Part shown: positions 1 to 9,451 of the stretch, in pieces
How positions within the stretch are numbered: position 1 is the stretch's first letter
How the letters are laid out: each line of letters starts with the position of its first letter
NCBI RefSeq assembly: GCF_015330125.1
Contig: NZ_JADDXR010000002.1
Span: 4,873,886 to 4,937,885 of the forward strand
DNA: 64,000 bases
From: Zobellia nedashkovskayae
GTDB lineage: Bacteria > Bacteroidota > Bacteroidia > Flavobacteriales > Flavobacteriaceae
Reading direction: 5' to 3'
Program-made: the position numbers and the translations under genes
The notes under the pieces: generated by a model
Databases searched by the model: none
The model's input: only the letters and a program-made list of their open reading frames with translations
What the model was told of the DNA's origin: nothing

Positions 1-1067
1 TCAAAACTAGGCTCGCAAGGCTCTCCTGTTTCCAAACTTTTTAGAAAATCGGCTACTTGATGTACAAAAGAATGCTCGTACCCGATAGACGTACCTGGAA
101 TCCACCACTTATCCATATAAGGTTGATCACTGTCTGTAATTAGTATTCTCTTCCATCCTCTAACTATAGCATCATCTGCATGGTCATACATTTCAAGATA
201 GTTCATATCATGCAAATCCCACCTCAGCGAAGCATGTTCTCCGTTTATCTCCAGCGTATTCAAAGCTTTATGACCACGAGCATAACGAGTAGCCTCAAAA
301 AGACCTAAAGCTCCGTTCTCAAAGTGACAATGAAAAATACATGCGTCATCTATGGTCACTTTTTGAACTTCCCCAGTTCCTTGGTGTACGCGTTCCTTAA
401 TAAAAGTCTCAGTAACTGCAGACACATCTTTTATTGCACCATTCAGCCACATGGCACTATCAATACAGTGTGCCAAAAGATCTCCCGTTACCCCAGAGCC
501 TGCTGCTTCGGCATCCAAACGCCATAAAGCTTCACCGCCTTGTGGTAATTCAGGATTGATGGTCCAATCTTGTAAAAAGTTGGCCCTGTAATGGAATATC
601 TTGCCCAACTTACCCGAATCTACAATTTGCTTGATTAGTGTTACAGCTGGAATACGACGGTAATTATAAAATACGGTGTTGGCAACACCTGCTTTTTTAA
701 TAGCATCCACCATAGGTTGCGCTTCTGCTACAGAGCGTGCCAATGGTTTTTCACATAGTACCATTTTACCTGCTTCTGCTGCGGCAATTGCAATATTGGC
801 ATGCATATCATTAGGAGTACAGATATCAACGGCATCAATATCGTCTCTGGCAATAACTGCTTTCCAATCTGTTTCATAAGATTCAAAACCCCATTGCTCA
901 GCAAAAGCCTTCACTTTTTCCTCTGTCCTGGCACACACCGTTTTTAAGACCGGGCGATATTCAAGTTCAGGGAAAAAATCACCGCTACGCTTGTAGCCAT
1001 TTGTGTGCGTCCTCGCCATTAAACCAGTTCCTATCAATCCTATACGGAGTTCTTTTTTTTGTGCCAT
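1..1067 (-). CDS. Gfo/Idh/MocA-family oxidoreductase (3' end outside window)
   Basis: NAD(P)-dependent sugar oxidoreductase of the Gfo/Idh/MocA family, cut by the left window edge after about 355 residues. I translated it from the complement: it starts [15 protein letters not shown], giving the Rossmann GxGxxA-type loop at residues 10-17, and has the family signature [11 protein letters not shown] near residue 107. No signal peptide is visible, so it is probably cytoplasmic. The ATG at 1067 is the first start in frame and the frame is open to base 1. It is the last visible gene of a minus-strand operon of sugar isomerases and a haem-bearing dehydrogenase, so it probably oxidises or reduces a sugar or sugar acid at one carbon. 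The substrate cannot be told from the sequence. Confidence 0.88.
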   Translation of the reverse strand, partial: MAQKKELRIGLIGTGLMARTHTNGYKRSGDFFPELEYRPVLKTVCARTEEKVKAFAEQWGFESYETDWKAVIARDDIDAVDICTPNDMHANIAIAAAEAGKMVLCEKPLARSVAEAQPMVDAIKKAGVANTVFYNYRRIPAVTLIKQIVDSGKLGKIFHYRANFLQDWTINPELPQGGEALWRLDAEAAGSGVTGDLLAHCIDSAMWLNGAIKDVSAVTETFIKERVHQGTGEVQKVTIDDACIFHCHFENGALGLFEATRYARGHKALNTLEINGEHASLRWDLHDMNYLEMYDHADDAIVRGWKRILITDSDQPYMDKWWIPGTSIGYEHSFVHQVADFLKSLETGEPCEPSF

Positions 1068-1106
1068 TCTACTATAATTTTAAGTTTAAAAAATGTTCAT
1101 ATTTGT

Positions 1107-1919
1107 TTATATCAAAGGCCTTAAGACCTCTTCTATGTAAATACCATCTTTTAAAGTAATCCCATCTGGATCTGTAATTGCAGCATCACATTCGTCCTCT
1201 ACAATTATCCATCCTTCAAAATCGGTTTCCTTTAAATAAGATGTTATTCCTTTAAAATCAATAATACCATCACCCATTGCAGCCCATTTACCGTTATCGT
1301 ACATATCTTTATAATGTACACAATTAACCAGTTCACGATACTGCTTTATAATAGGTAAAGGGTCCATACCGCCTTTGGCCATATGCCCCACATCTGGTGT
1401 GTATTTAACCACCTTACTATCCAGACCGTTCAACAAAATTTTATAATCCTCTTCTGTCCTATAGATAGAACCCATTGGAGAGTTTGGGTGATAAGAGCAT
1501 ACCACGCCTTCCCCGGCCGCTCTGGTCGCAATTTCATTTACACAAGTCAACAAATTCTTTTGCCGCTCTTGTAGATGCTCACGATTTTGTCCAGGCATTT
1601 GTACTAGCAACAGTATGGCTTCTGGAAAATACTTCATGAACTCGATCCACTGATCCGCATTTCTTTTCTCCGCATCGGTTTCCTTTGGATTTCTCCAATC
1701 TTCAACATGACATAGAACAGACAATTCAATATTATTTTTATCTAAAGTTTCTTTAAAAACTTTTGGATTTGCAAACCCGTTCATAAAACCTGTATCAGGC
1801 TCAATACCTTTGAATCCTGCTTTTGAGGTTACCTCTATTATATGGTTTAAATTATTTTTATATTTTTCCCCGGACATTGCCCAAGTATAGGTCTCGCAAC
1901 CAATTTTTATTTTTGACAT
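1107..1919 (-). CDS. Sugar phosphate isomerase/epimerase family protein (TIM barrel)
   Basis: TIM-barrel protein of the xylose-isomerase-like / AP-endonuclease-2 superfamily, which isomerises or epimerises sugars using a divalent metal. Candidate metal ligands are Glu and His residues such as those in CSYHPNSPMG, TPDVGHMAKGG and WIIVEDECD near the C-terminus. No signal peptide is visible. I chose the ATG at 1919 (MSKIKIGCETY). An in-frame ATG at 1955 would add twelve residues that look like translated leader. It lies 39 bp upstream of the Gfo/Idh gene, and oxidoreductase/isomerase pairs of this kind are common in Bacteroidota keto-sugar operons. Substrate unknown. Confidence 0.82.
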   Translation of the reverse strand: MSKIKIGCETYTWAMSGEKYKNNLNHIIEVTSKAGFKGIEPDTGFMNGFANPKVFKETLDKNNIELSVLCHVEDWRNPKETDAEKRNADQWIEFMKYFPEAILLLVQMPGQNREHLQERQKNLLTCVNEIATRAAGEGVVCSYHPNSPMGSIYRTEEDYKILLNGLDSKVVKYTPDVGHMAKGGMDPLPIIKQYRELVNCVHYKDMYDNGKWAAMGDGIIDFKGITSYLKETDFEGWIIVEDECDAAITDPDGITLKDGIYIEEVLRPLI

Positions 1920-2006
1920 CGTTGTATTATTTTTAGTTAAGATTGGATTAGCCATTTATTCCAAAACGATATGGATTACCCGCAAACGTTCTGGCAATAA
2001 TCTAAC

Positions 2007-2813
2007 TTAATAGTTGGCTTTTAACCAGTTCAATACTCTTGGATTGAAATCATCCAATTTTTCCCAATGGAAAGCATGACCTGCATTATCATAAAGATGA
2101 AGTTCACTATTGGAAATCCCATCGGACACCTCACGTACCATCCATTCTGGCACGAACATATCTTGCTTACCTCCTATTACAAGTGTAGGCGATTTTATTT
2201 GTGATAATTGTGCTACCACATTGTGGTTGATACAGGCTTCCGCCTGAGCTTCCAATCCATGTAAGGGTTGTTGTATAGCTTCTAGAGCTGCTCCTTTTTG
2301 CCCGCTTACCAATCCTTCATATTCAGCATCATCATCAAAAGTAGGCTTGTCAAAAATTAACAACTGCATGAAATTCGCGAACTGCTCCGGTCTTAAATGT
2401 GCTTTTATATGCGTTATATGCCTAAAAATAGCTTCTCCTTTTCTATCGCAACTTGCCCAAGGGCACATTGCCACCATAGCTGAAACCTTTTCAGGATGTC
2501 TTATCGCCATCTCTAAAGCTATTGCTCCACCCATAGAGACACCAACAACGGCAGCATTAGGTATGCTCAAAGCTTCTAAAAGTGCTGCACTATCATCGGC
2601 CATTTCAGCCGTAGTATAAGGTCCTTCCGGCTTATCGGACAATCCTACCCCACGGTTATCAAAAAGAATACATTGGTATTCTTTTTCCCAATGAGACACG
2701 TGCTTTTCCCAAACTGCCGATGCAGCTGTAATTCCCATAATCAAGAGTAAGGGTTTACCTTCTCCTCTTATTTCATAATATAACTGAACTCCGTTAACTG
2801 TAACAAATGACAT
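2007..2813 (-). CDS. Alpha/beta-fold hydrolase
   Basis: Alpha/beta hydrolase of about 268 residues, normal for the family. The nucleophile elbow GVSMGG (Ser about residue 94) is clear. The oxyanion-hole region LLLIMG lies near residue 24, and the catalytic His is in NAGHAFHWE near residue 246. The sequence resembles the 3-oxoadipate enol-lactonase / carboxylesterase branch, with an FDNRGVGLS motif. No signal peptide is present. Between two isomerase genes in a sugar-oxidation operon it could open a sugar lactone or cleave an ester, but that is inference from neighbours only. Confidence 0.85.
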   Translation of the reverse strand: MSFVTVNGVQLYYEIRGEGKPLLLIMGITAASAVWEKHVSHWEKEYQCILFDNRGVGLSDKPEGPYTTAEMADDSAALLEALSIPNAAVVGVSMGGAIALEMAIRHPEKVSAMVAMCPWASCDRKGEAIFRHITHIKAHLRPEQFANFMQLLIFDKPTFDDDAEYEGLVSGQKGAALEAIQQPLHGLEAQAEACINHNVVAQLSQIKSPTLVIGGKQDMFVPEWMVREVSDGISNSELHLYDNAGHAFHWEKLDDFNPRVLNWLKANY

Positions 2814-2836
2814 AGTTTATATTTTTCGTTTGTTAG

Positions 2837-3865
2837 TTAACTCCATCCATGTAATTCGCGAACCTTGATAAGGGTTGCCAAAATATCATTCCAAGTCTGT
2901 TGTTTCAGCATCACATCATTATCAAACATGCAACCATCCCAACAAATATGCTTAACAGCTTTTGTCAATTTTCCATCTCCATCTCTTAACCAGAATCCGG
3001 CATCGTTGGCAACATCTAATTTGCCATTAGGATCAGTGGCCAAGCAGTGACGGCCCGTTTTATCATGCGATCCAGTTCCATGAGCTGTACCATCATTCTG
3101 GGCAACATGAAAATCTATAGTCCAAGGTCTTAATGCATCTGTAACTGTTTTCAATCCAGCTTCCAAGGCTTTTCTATCCGACCAATCAAAATCCTTAGGC
3201 AGAATTCTATCCTCTGGCGCGTTATACCCCAATAGGTAAAGTAATGTATGAGACATATCTGCTTGAAAACCTATATTTGGTCTATCAACAGCTTCCAAGG
3301 TTTCTACCATAGCCTTCCAACTATGCATCCCTCCCCAACATATTTCTCCTTCTGCAGCTAATTTTTCATCATAATCGGCAGCTACATCGCAAGCCTCACG
3401 AAACGTTTTAGCTATCAACTTGGTATTATTTACTGGATCTTTAGCCCATTCTTCTGGACTTGAAGCAGAATCAATTCTAATTACCCCATATTGTCTTACG
3501 CCATGCTCTCGGAAAATCTTACCAAAATGACATGCTCTTTGCACCATAGCAACAAAGGTCTTACGATCCTCATCTGAACCTAAGGTGGGCCCGCCCCAAA
3601 TAGGTGCTACCAAAGTGCCAATGTTCAAATTTCGACCAGCGACTTTATCCGCCAGTCTTTTAATGTCATCATCAGAACTATGAATATCAACATGTGGATC
3701 AAATAGCCCAATATCTATTCCGTCAAACTTAATACCGTTCACTTCTGCATTTGCAGTCATATCAAGCATCTGGTCAAATGAAATAGGCGGTTCTGAATCT
3801 GGTCCTTTACCTACGATACCAGGCCATGAGGCATTGTGGAGTTTTGGAAAAGCGTTGTCTTTCAT
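2837..3865 (-). CDS. Sugar phosphate isomerase/epimerase family protein (TIM barrel)
   Basis: A second xylose-isomerase-like TIM-barrel protein, 342 residues, longer than and clearly different from the one at 1107-1919. Conserved acidic and His stretches include [18 protein letters not shown] near residue 50, [14 protein letters not shown] near 170 and [14 protein letters not shown] near 250, which are plausible metal-site residues. No signal peptide is visible. It lies 23 bp upstream of the hydrolase gene, in the same transcription direction. A 91-bp gap upstream of its start contains a direct repeat and could hold an internal promoter. The exact sugar is not recognisable. Confidence 0.82.
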   Translation of the reverse strand: MKDNAFPKLHNASWPGIVGKGPDSEPPISFDQMLDMTANAEVNGIKFDGIDIGLFDPHVDIHSSDDDIKRLADKVAGRNLNIGTLVAPIWGGPTLGSDEDRKTFVAMVQRACHFGKIFREHGVRQYGVIRIDSASSPEEWAKDPVNNTKLIAKTFREACDVAADYDEKLAAEGEICWGGMHSWKAMVETLEAVDRPNIGFQADMSHTLLYLLGYNAPEDRILPKDFDWSDRKALEAGLKTVTDALRPWTIDFHVAQNDGTAHGTGSHDKTGRHCLATDPNGKLDVANDAGFWLRDGDGKLTKAVKHICWDGCMFDNDVMLKQQTWNDILATLIKVRELHGWS

Positions 3866-3882
3866 ACTTCTGTTCTTTTAAA

Positions 3883-3926
3883 TTAAACGTATCAACTTTT
3901 TAAATTTAGCATATTTTTAAACGTAT
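3883..3926. repeat. Direct repeat TTAAACGTAT x2 in an operon gap
   Basis: Two exact copies of TTAAACGTAT (3883-3892 and 3917-3926) start 34 bp apart in the AT-rich gap upstream of the isomerase gene ending its reading at 2837. They could be regulator half-sites for an internal promoter. The sequence is AT-rich, so chance is not excluded. Confidence 0.35.
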
Positions 3927-3956
3927 AAAATACACTTGCTCTAAAATACGGTTTAT

Positions 3957-5168
3957 TTATAATTTAAGGTCAGGATTTTTAGGTCCAAAGTGTTTTAGCA
4001 TTACAATAGGGTCAGTTTTACTATGATTTACAATAGTAACACCTTCTTTTGCAGCTTTCTCAGTCACAAAATATTCATCATTGGTTAATTGTCCGTATCT
4101 AATAAGGGATGGTGTTTCAATATCCCAAACACCCATCTTACCATGCCCTTGCATCATGATCATTCCGTAACAGGCATTATCTTTTATGTTTACCGTTTGC
4201 CCTGGCAATACAGTTAATTCTTTAGCACTAAAGGCATCGGAGCGATAACATATCCATTTATCAACATACCCTTCTGCTTCCATTTTTTCAAGCGGTTTTA
4301 CGGGAACAGGTCTCATAAAACGTGTTTCCAACATATTCGGATCCGTATTCAACTCCCAATCTATTACCTCCATAAGCTGGTCAAAATCGCCCATTCTATC
4401 TTCTGGGGTTCCGTTCCATAATAGTACTTCTGGAATAATAGCTTCGTTCACCAAAGACTGGTACATAGCAAAAACATCTGATGCTTTTTGTGGTTCATAG
4501 GTACACATACTACCTGGTGCATGAAGCATTCCTGGTGGTACATCCCAACCAGTTCCCGGCTCCAATCTAAAAGCTGATGAAAAGTTAGTAATCTTATTAT
4601 CTCCTTTTGTAAAATTCTTTAGACATTCTTTTATTTCGTCTTTGGTAGTCCCAGGCGTTATTCCAAAGAAAGTATATGGAAAATCGCCTCCATGATTGTT
4701 TACCTGAGGTGGGAAATAATACGCTTCCGGTTTTCCTTTTTGACCAATTTTAGCTGCATGCTCGTCATTATGGTGAATGTGATGTGGCAACGGCCCCATG
4801 TTATCAAAAAACTTGGAATACATAGGCCAACTTTGATACTCGTCCCAAAGACGGTCACCAATAATTTCACCTTTCAATTCATCAATAACATCTTTTAAAA
4901 GAATCTGTATTTCTTTACCGTCTTCTTCTAGAACAACTGGACTTAAACCTTCATTCTTTCCCGTCAACGGACCATTTTCAGCGGGAGTAGTTGATGAAAA
5001 CCAACGTTCATCTATACCGCCACGTTCTCCACCCAAAACGTAATAATCGTCTGGGTGCAATTTTATTCTTCTACCCGGAACACAAAAAGAACGTGGTACC
5101 CATGTTGGCGCCAAACGTAAAATTCCTTGCCCCTGCTCCAATGCTTTTTTAGCTGATGAATTTGCCAT
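3957..5168 (-). CDS. Cupin protein, mannose-6-phosphate-isomerase-like
   Basis: Protein of about 403 residues with the look of class I phosphomannose isomerase-type cupins. A His-rich metal motif LPHHIHHNDEHAAKIG is followed by KPEAYYFP near residue 145, and a second cupin element GTGWDVPPGMLHAPGS with a likely ligand His lies near residue 220. The C-terminal 100 residues look like a second cupin-type barrel. No export signal is visible. I chose the ATG at 5168; the longer frame would begin with a TTG at 5177. It ends 18 bp downstream of the DUF4432 gene, in one operon with isomerases and dehydrogenases, so an isomerase acting on a free sugar or keto-sugar is the best guess. Binding without catalysis is also possible. 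Confidence 0.75.
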   Translation of the reverse strand: MANSSAKKALEQGQGILRLAPTWVPRSFCVPGRRIKLHPDDYYVLGGERGGIDERWFSSTTPAENGPLTGKNEGLSPVVLEEDGKEIQILLKDVIDELKGEIIGDRLWDEYQSWPMYSKFFDNMGPLPHHIHHNDEHAAKIGQKGKPEAYYFPPQVNNHGGDFPYTFFGITPGTTKDEIKECLKNFTKGDNKITNFSSAFRLEPGTGWDVPPGMLHAPGSMCTYEPQKASDVFAMYQSLVNEAIIPEVLLWNGTPEDRMGDFDQLMEVIDWELNTDPNMLETRFMRPVPVKPLEKMEAEGYVDKWICYRSDAFSAKELTVLPGQTVNIKDNACYGMIMMQGHGKMGVWDIETPSLIRYGQLTNDEYFVTEKAAKEGVTIVNHSKTDPIVMLKHFGPKNPDLKL

Positions 5169-5185
5169 ACTACTCAATATTTATT

Positions 5186-6256
5186 TTATAAAAAAGATGT
5201 TATAAATGATTTTATTTTTTCAGGTGATAGCACTTCTAATTCCAGTGAATAGCTCCTACTTTCATTTGGTTCCAACAAAATAAGAGTACCTTTTTCTCTT
5301 GCTCTTTTTTGTCCAATAGGTGGATTTGTTGCTGGTTCTAGGGCTGTCACATATTCATTTTTACCCCAATGCTGCCAATTAATCAACCAAGGCAATTGTT
5401 TTTTAGGAAAACGAAGTGCTACGGCTAAATTCAATTTTTCGTTATAGATGCCGCAATTGCAATTTCCTTCTGTATCCTCTTCTGTATCAATAAATGCCAC
5501 ATCCTCACCCGTTCCGGAATGCGCCTCCATAGGCTCAGGGCATTTTCGAAAATTAACTTCTTCCTTAAACATTTTTTGTTTAGAATCCGGTGTCGGGGAT
5601 TCCCAATTTCCTTTCCAAAGTAAATCGGTGCCTTCATCTATTAAAGGCCAACCAAAATTCACATGATATAAAAGCATATGTGGCGCCTTTTGATTTCCAC
5701 GATTAATTACCTCATCGTGTATCCTAATTTTAGCTTCACCCAATTTACCAGAAATAGTTCGCTTCAATTCCAATACAGGCCCAAAAACTTGACTTTCTCG
5801 GATGATACCCGTTATGCTCATTTCCATTTTTCCTGCAGCTGGATCTGGTTGAACAATGGTGGTTATTTCTGCAGTTGTATTGCTAATAAGACCATGCAGG
5901 CCTCTTGTTCCGTGCTCATCTTCCTCTGGCCCACCCACATGCGAGAGTCCGCAGGTAGTTAAAAGTCCACCGCCAAAATTCCGTATCCAACTCATTCCCT
6001 TATCAGAAAATCGCTCGGGAGAAACAACTCCTGTTTGACTCAACCAAGCCAAACTATATTCATTATAAAAAGCATCTGCAATATCCATCCCACGGTCAAT
6101 AACAACCTTGTAACGAAGTCCAGTACCTGTATTAATCCACGCAATGCGTGTTCCACGCCCCAATCCATTATCCAAAACAGAAGTCTCAACACCACCCACC
6201 TGAGTAGTGTTGCCTATTTTGTCTTTTCCGTTACGTATAAAATTTTCTGTGGACAT
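5186..6256 (-). CDS. DUF4432 family protein (aldose-1-epimerase-like)
   Basis: Protein of 356 residues that I recognise as DUF4432, a galactose-mutarotase-like beta-sandwich family. Typical features are VVIDRGMDIADA near residue 50, NFGGGLLTTCGLSHVGGP near 95 with a candidate catalytic His, and MLLYHVNFGWPLIDEG near 200. No signal peptide is present. Members are found in sugar catabolic operons and are thought to be mutarotases or sugar-binding enzymes. Here it lies between the cupin gene and the haem dehydrogenase gene, with short spacing to both (about 17 and 30 bp), so it is co-transcribed. Confidence 0.83.
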   Translation of the reverse strand: MSTENFIRNGKDKIGNTTQVGGVETSVLDNGLGRGTRIAWINTGTGLRYKVVIDRGMDIADAFYNEYSLAWLSQTGVVSPERFSDKGMSWIRNFGGGLLTTCGLSHVGGPEEDEHGTRGLHGLISNTTAEITTIVQPDPAAGKMEMSITGIIRESQVFGPVLELKRTISGKLGEAKIRIHDEVINRGNQKAPHMLLYHVNFGWPLIDEGTDLLWKGNWESPTPDSKQKMFKEEVNFRKCPEPMEAHSGTGEDVAFIDTEEDTEGNCNCGIYNEKLNLAVALRFPKKQLPWLINWQHWGKNEYVTALEPATNPPIGQKRAREKGTLILLEPNESRSYSLELEVLSPEKIKSFITSFL

Positions 6257-6286
6257 TAATAATTTAATTCTGATCTTTTGACTTAT

Positions 6287-8977
6287 TTATTCTTTACTGA
6301 AAACCTCATTTTTTGCATCGCCACCAGAAATAAGGTACGCCAATAAATCCTTAACCTCATCATCACTCAAACGATTAATACTACCCGGTGGCATCAAGGA
6401 AACTGAAGACATCTTCATTTCCGTTACATCTTCCTTAGGAATAGTTCTTAGAATGTCCGGTGCATACGGATTCTGAGAAACTTTATAATCAGCTCCTTCT
6501 TCACTGATCAATCTACCTACTATAGAGTTTCCATCTTTTAAAGAGAAAACAGTTGTGTTATATTGGTCTGAAATAACATCACTTGGATTTATAATTGCCC
6601 TAAGAATATCTTCCGGCGAGAACCGTGTTCCGACTTGAGACAACTCTGGGCCTATGTTCTGACCTTCGCCACGCATACTGTGACAGGTGATACAATTGGT
6701 AGCCAAAAACATATTTCTACCCGTTTCAAAATTCTGGTTATTTAAACCATCAACTAACAAAGGTGCAATGTCTTTTTCTTCCCATCTCTTGCCTGGGCCT
6801 TTTGGTTGAACCGCACTCGAAGCCAATTCGTTTCCTGACTTACTTAGTAAAGAATCACCAGACATTTGATTGTAAAATTCCTTTTTATTTGCAACAACAT
6901 GGGTCAAGGCCTTTTTCCTAGCTTTATCTATGAAACCAATATAGCTGCGCCCAGCTTTAAATGAAAAGGCTTTGTAAAACCACTTAAAATATTTTTCCCT
7001 TAATTCCGGCGTCCAACCTGTTGTAGCATCCTGTAGAACCAGACCATAATAGGTATGCTGTGCCAAAGGCATATTTTTTAATGTTTCTGCGATATCCATT
7101 CCGTATTGCGGATTTCTGAGAATTAAATCAGCTGCCTCCGTAGCCGTATTTGCCATTACAGAAGCGTTTTCTCCCTCTTCAGATTCCAATAAAGCAAGTG
7201 TTTTTGACACTACGGAAGCATCATCTACAAACACCAATGTTTTACTTAATAATTGATTCAGCACATCTGTATCTGCCGGATAATGAGCTGAAAGATATGA
7301 ACTGACTTTTCTTTTAACATCAGCATTCGGTTTTCCGAATCGTGACAATGTAAGTTCGATAGCACGAACTAAGTCTACCTGATTTTGCTCAGAAAGGCTT
7401 ACATAATCTATGTTAACGAGTGAATTAATTACTCTGCCCTGTTGACTTTTATCCCCCTGTCTTGCCAAAGCAACTGCTCCTTCTATTTTCCTTACTGCAT
7501 CAGTCTCTTTATATACCTTATCTTGCCAGCTACTCACCGGTTGATGCTCTACAGCAATACGAGCCGCATACTGAATAAACCGATCCTTACTATTTAAGTA
7601 AGGCCAAGCAAATTCCAATGCTCCATCTTGTGGTGCACCGTGATAAGTCTCTAGTTTTTTACGGATTTCATTTTCCGCTGTTTGTTCTAAATCCTTAACA
7701 CTACCAGCTAATTCTTCTTGATTATTATAAAATACGCGGTACAAATCAGATTCTAACCTACGTCCGCCAGTCATAAAATATAGGGCTCCATCAGGTCCTA
7801 TAACGCCGTCCGTTAATGGCAGTGGAATGCCCGATAAAAATTCTTCCTTCTCGCCACGGTAAGATGAACCTTCGGTTTGCATCTCAATGGCATAAATAAT
7901 ACCGAAACTCCAATCGAAAGCATATATACTATGTTGATATTTCTCAGGGAATTTAGACCCTCTTCCTGACAATACATTGGTTGGTGAACCTTGACCTATA
8001 TTTAATACAGGAGGCAGATTATCAGGATACGCCGCAGACCATTTTCCGTTGCCCGTTCGCCATCCAAACTCGGCTCCACTGGTAACATGGCAGATTCGTG
8101 TTGGCCGATACCATGGCATACCCAAATCCCATTCCATATCCGAATCGTAAACAAACATATCTCCCAATTCATTAAATGCCAAATCGAACGGATTCCTAAA
8201 ACCAGAAGCTATTAGTGCCCAGTTCTCTCCTTCTGGATTAAGTTTTGCCACCCATCCCCCTGGAGCTCCACGATCATTGGCGTGACCACGTGGGTCTTTA
8301 ATTTGAGGAAAAAGATTATCATCTTTCCAATTACTAGGAAGATGGTATTCATCCATTTCCGGTAAATCTGTGTGGTTACCAGCAATTACGTAAAGCGACT
8401 TACCATCAGGAGATAACACTATACTATGCGGACCATGCTCCCCCGCTCCATTCAAAGATTTTAGAAGTGTTATTTTATCATATTGATCATCATTATCTGT
8501 ATCCTGTAAACGATAAAGCCCACTTGTCTTTTCAAATTCATCACTACCTGTATGGTTTACCATAACATATAGACTGTTAAAAGCATACAATAACCCTTGG
8601 GCATAGCCCATTTGTATAATTGAATCCGCAACCTGAGTACCGGTCTGAATTTTTAACTTTTCTATTTCTGGCACAAGGTTATCCGAACCTATTGGAGCAA
8701 CTTCCATACGGTACAATGTACCATACTGATCAGAAGTAATTAACCTACCCTTATTATCAAAAGTCATGGCAACCCAAGACCCCATGTTATTATCTCCGGG
8801 ACTATATAAATGTTCCGCACTAAAACCTGGTTGCAGTTTAAGCTTTGCTATTTTAGGGTTTTCTGACTTAGCATTTGCACTTTCCTTTTTTGTATCGGTT
8901 GTACAGGAAGTTGCTAAAACTAAAACACAGGAGAGAAAGAGAAATAACTTATAAATTTTCAACGTTTTTATGGCCAT
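6287..8977 (-). CDS. Lipoprotein: beta-propeller dehydrogenase with HEAT-like repeats and a PVC-type c-haem domain
   Basis: Large exported redox protein of about 896 residues. A lipoprotein signal peptide ends in LVLATSC, so it should be anchored in a membrane facing the periplasm or outside. Residues about 40-420 resemble a sorbosone/glucose-dehydrogenase beta-propeller. About 430-740 are helical HEAT-like repeats. The C-terminal domain has a single haem site CITCH (about residue 770) and a probable Met ligand in LMPPGSINRLS, as in PVC-type haem-binding proteins. The start is placed at ATG 8977 because the signal peptide begins there; the frame extends to 9064 with non-signal sequence. As first gene of the operon it probably removes electrons from a sugar substrate. 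Confidence 0.85.
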   Translation of the reverse strand: MAIKTLKIYKLFLFLSCVLVLATSCTTDTKKESANAKSENPKIAKLKLQPGFSAEHLYSPGDNNMGSWVAMTFDNKGRLITSDQYGTLYRMEVAPIGSDNLVPEIEKLKIQTGTQVADSIIQMGYAQGLLYAFNSLYVMVNHTGSDEFEKTSGLYRLQDTDNDDQYDKITLLKSLNGAGEHGPHSIVLSPDGKSLYVIAGNHTDLPEMDEYHLPSNWKDDNLFPQIKDPRGHANDRGAPGGWVAKLNPEGENWALIASGFRNPFDLAFNELGDMFVYDSDMEWDLGMPWYRPTRICHVTSGAEFGWRTGNGKWSAAYPDNLPPVLNIGQGSPTNVLSGRGSKFPEKYQHSIYAFDWSFGIIYAIEMQTEGSSYRGEKEEFLSGIPLPLTDGVIGPDGALYFMTGGRRLESDLYRVFYNNQEELAGSVKDLEQTAENEIRKKLETYHGAPQDGALEFAWPYLNSKDRFIQYAARIAVEHQPVSSWQDKVYKETDAVRKIEGAVALARQGDKSQQGRVINSLVNIDYVSLSEQNQVDLVRAIELTLSRFGKPNADVKRKVSSYLSAHYPADTDVLNQLLSKTLVFVDDASVVSKTLALLESEEGENASVMANTATEAADLILRNPQYGMDIAETLKNMPLAQHTYYGLVLQDATTGWTPELREKYFKWFYKAFSFKAGRSYIGFIDKARKKALTHVVANKKEFYNQMSGDSLLSKSGNELASSAVQPKGPGKRWEEKDIAPLLVDGLNNQNFETGRNMFLATNCITCHSMRGEGQNIGPELSQVGTRFSPEDILRAIINPSDVISDQYNTTVFSLKDGNSIVGRLISEEGADYKVSQNPYAPDILRTIPKEDVTEMKMSSVSLMPPGSINRLSDDEVKDLLAYLISGGDAKNEVFSKE

Positions 8978-9064
8978 ATCTTCGTTTTGTTTTAATAGAA
9001 ATACATTGGTCAAAACCAATAAATCCCCTATTCTGAGTTGGTTTGAATGAGAAGCATTAGTCAT

Positions 9065-9451
9065 TTTTAATTAACAATCTATGCTTCTAAGTGTTTAAAA
9101 CTAATGAAGCATTTTTTGTTTACTATCCTGTAGTGTGCTGCTCAATTGGAGCTGAAAAAGTTAAAAAAGAGACTATTTAACTGAATATCATCCTCCTAGA
9201 CAAAAACGACATAACTTCTTAAATTTATCACCACTTTATTATGAGCTATTACTATAGTAATGAACCTTGGAATAATAGATTTAAATGTAATTTCAATCTA
9301 CACTATTCTATCTCTAAAAATTAATAATCATCAATAATTCAGGTAATTTTATATCTTTATAGAAATTTTCTTCTTATAAAAAAGAGATTTTCGAAATTTT
9401 GAGAAGCCTTCTTTTGACTTTTAAATCGAGGAAATAAAAAAGAAAGAGACT
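9065..9451. other. Divergent intergenic region without a gene
   Basis: About 390 bp (475 bp from the chosen start at 8977) between the minus-strand operon and the AraC gene. It is AT-rich and must hold promoters for both directions. I saw no clear TANNTTTG box, no inverted repeat and no copy of the GGNTAAAAT direct-repeat operator found upstream of the carrageenan transcription units. No small ORF with coding character is visible. Confidence 0.6.
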
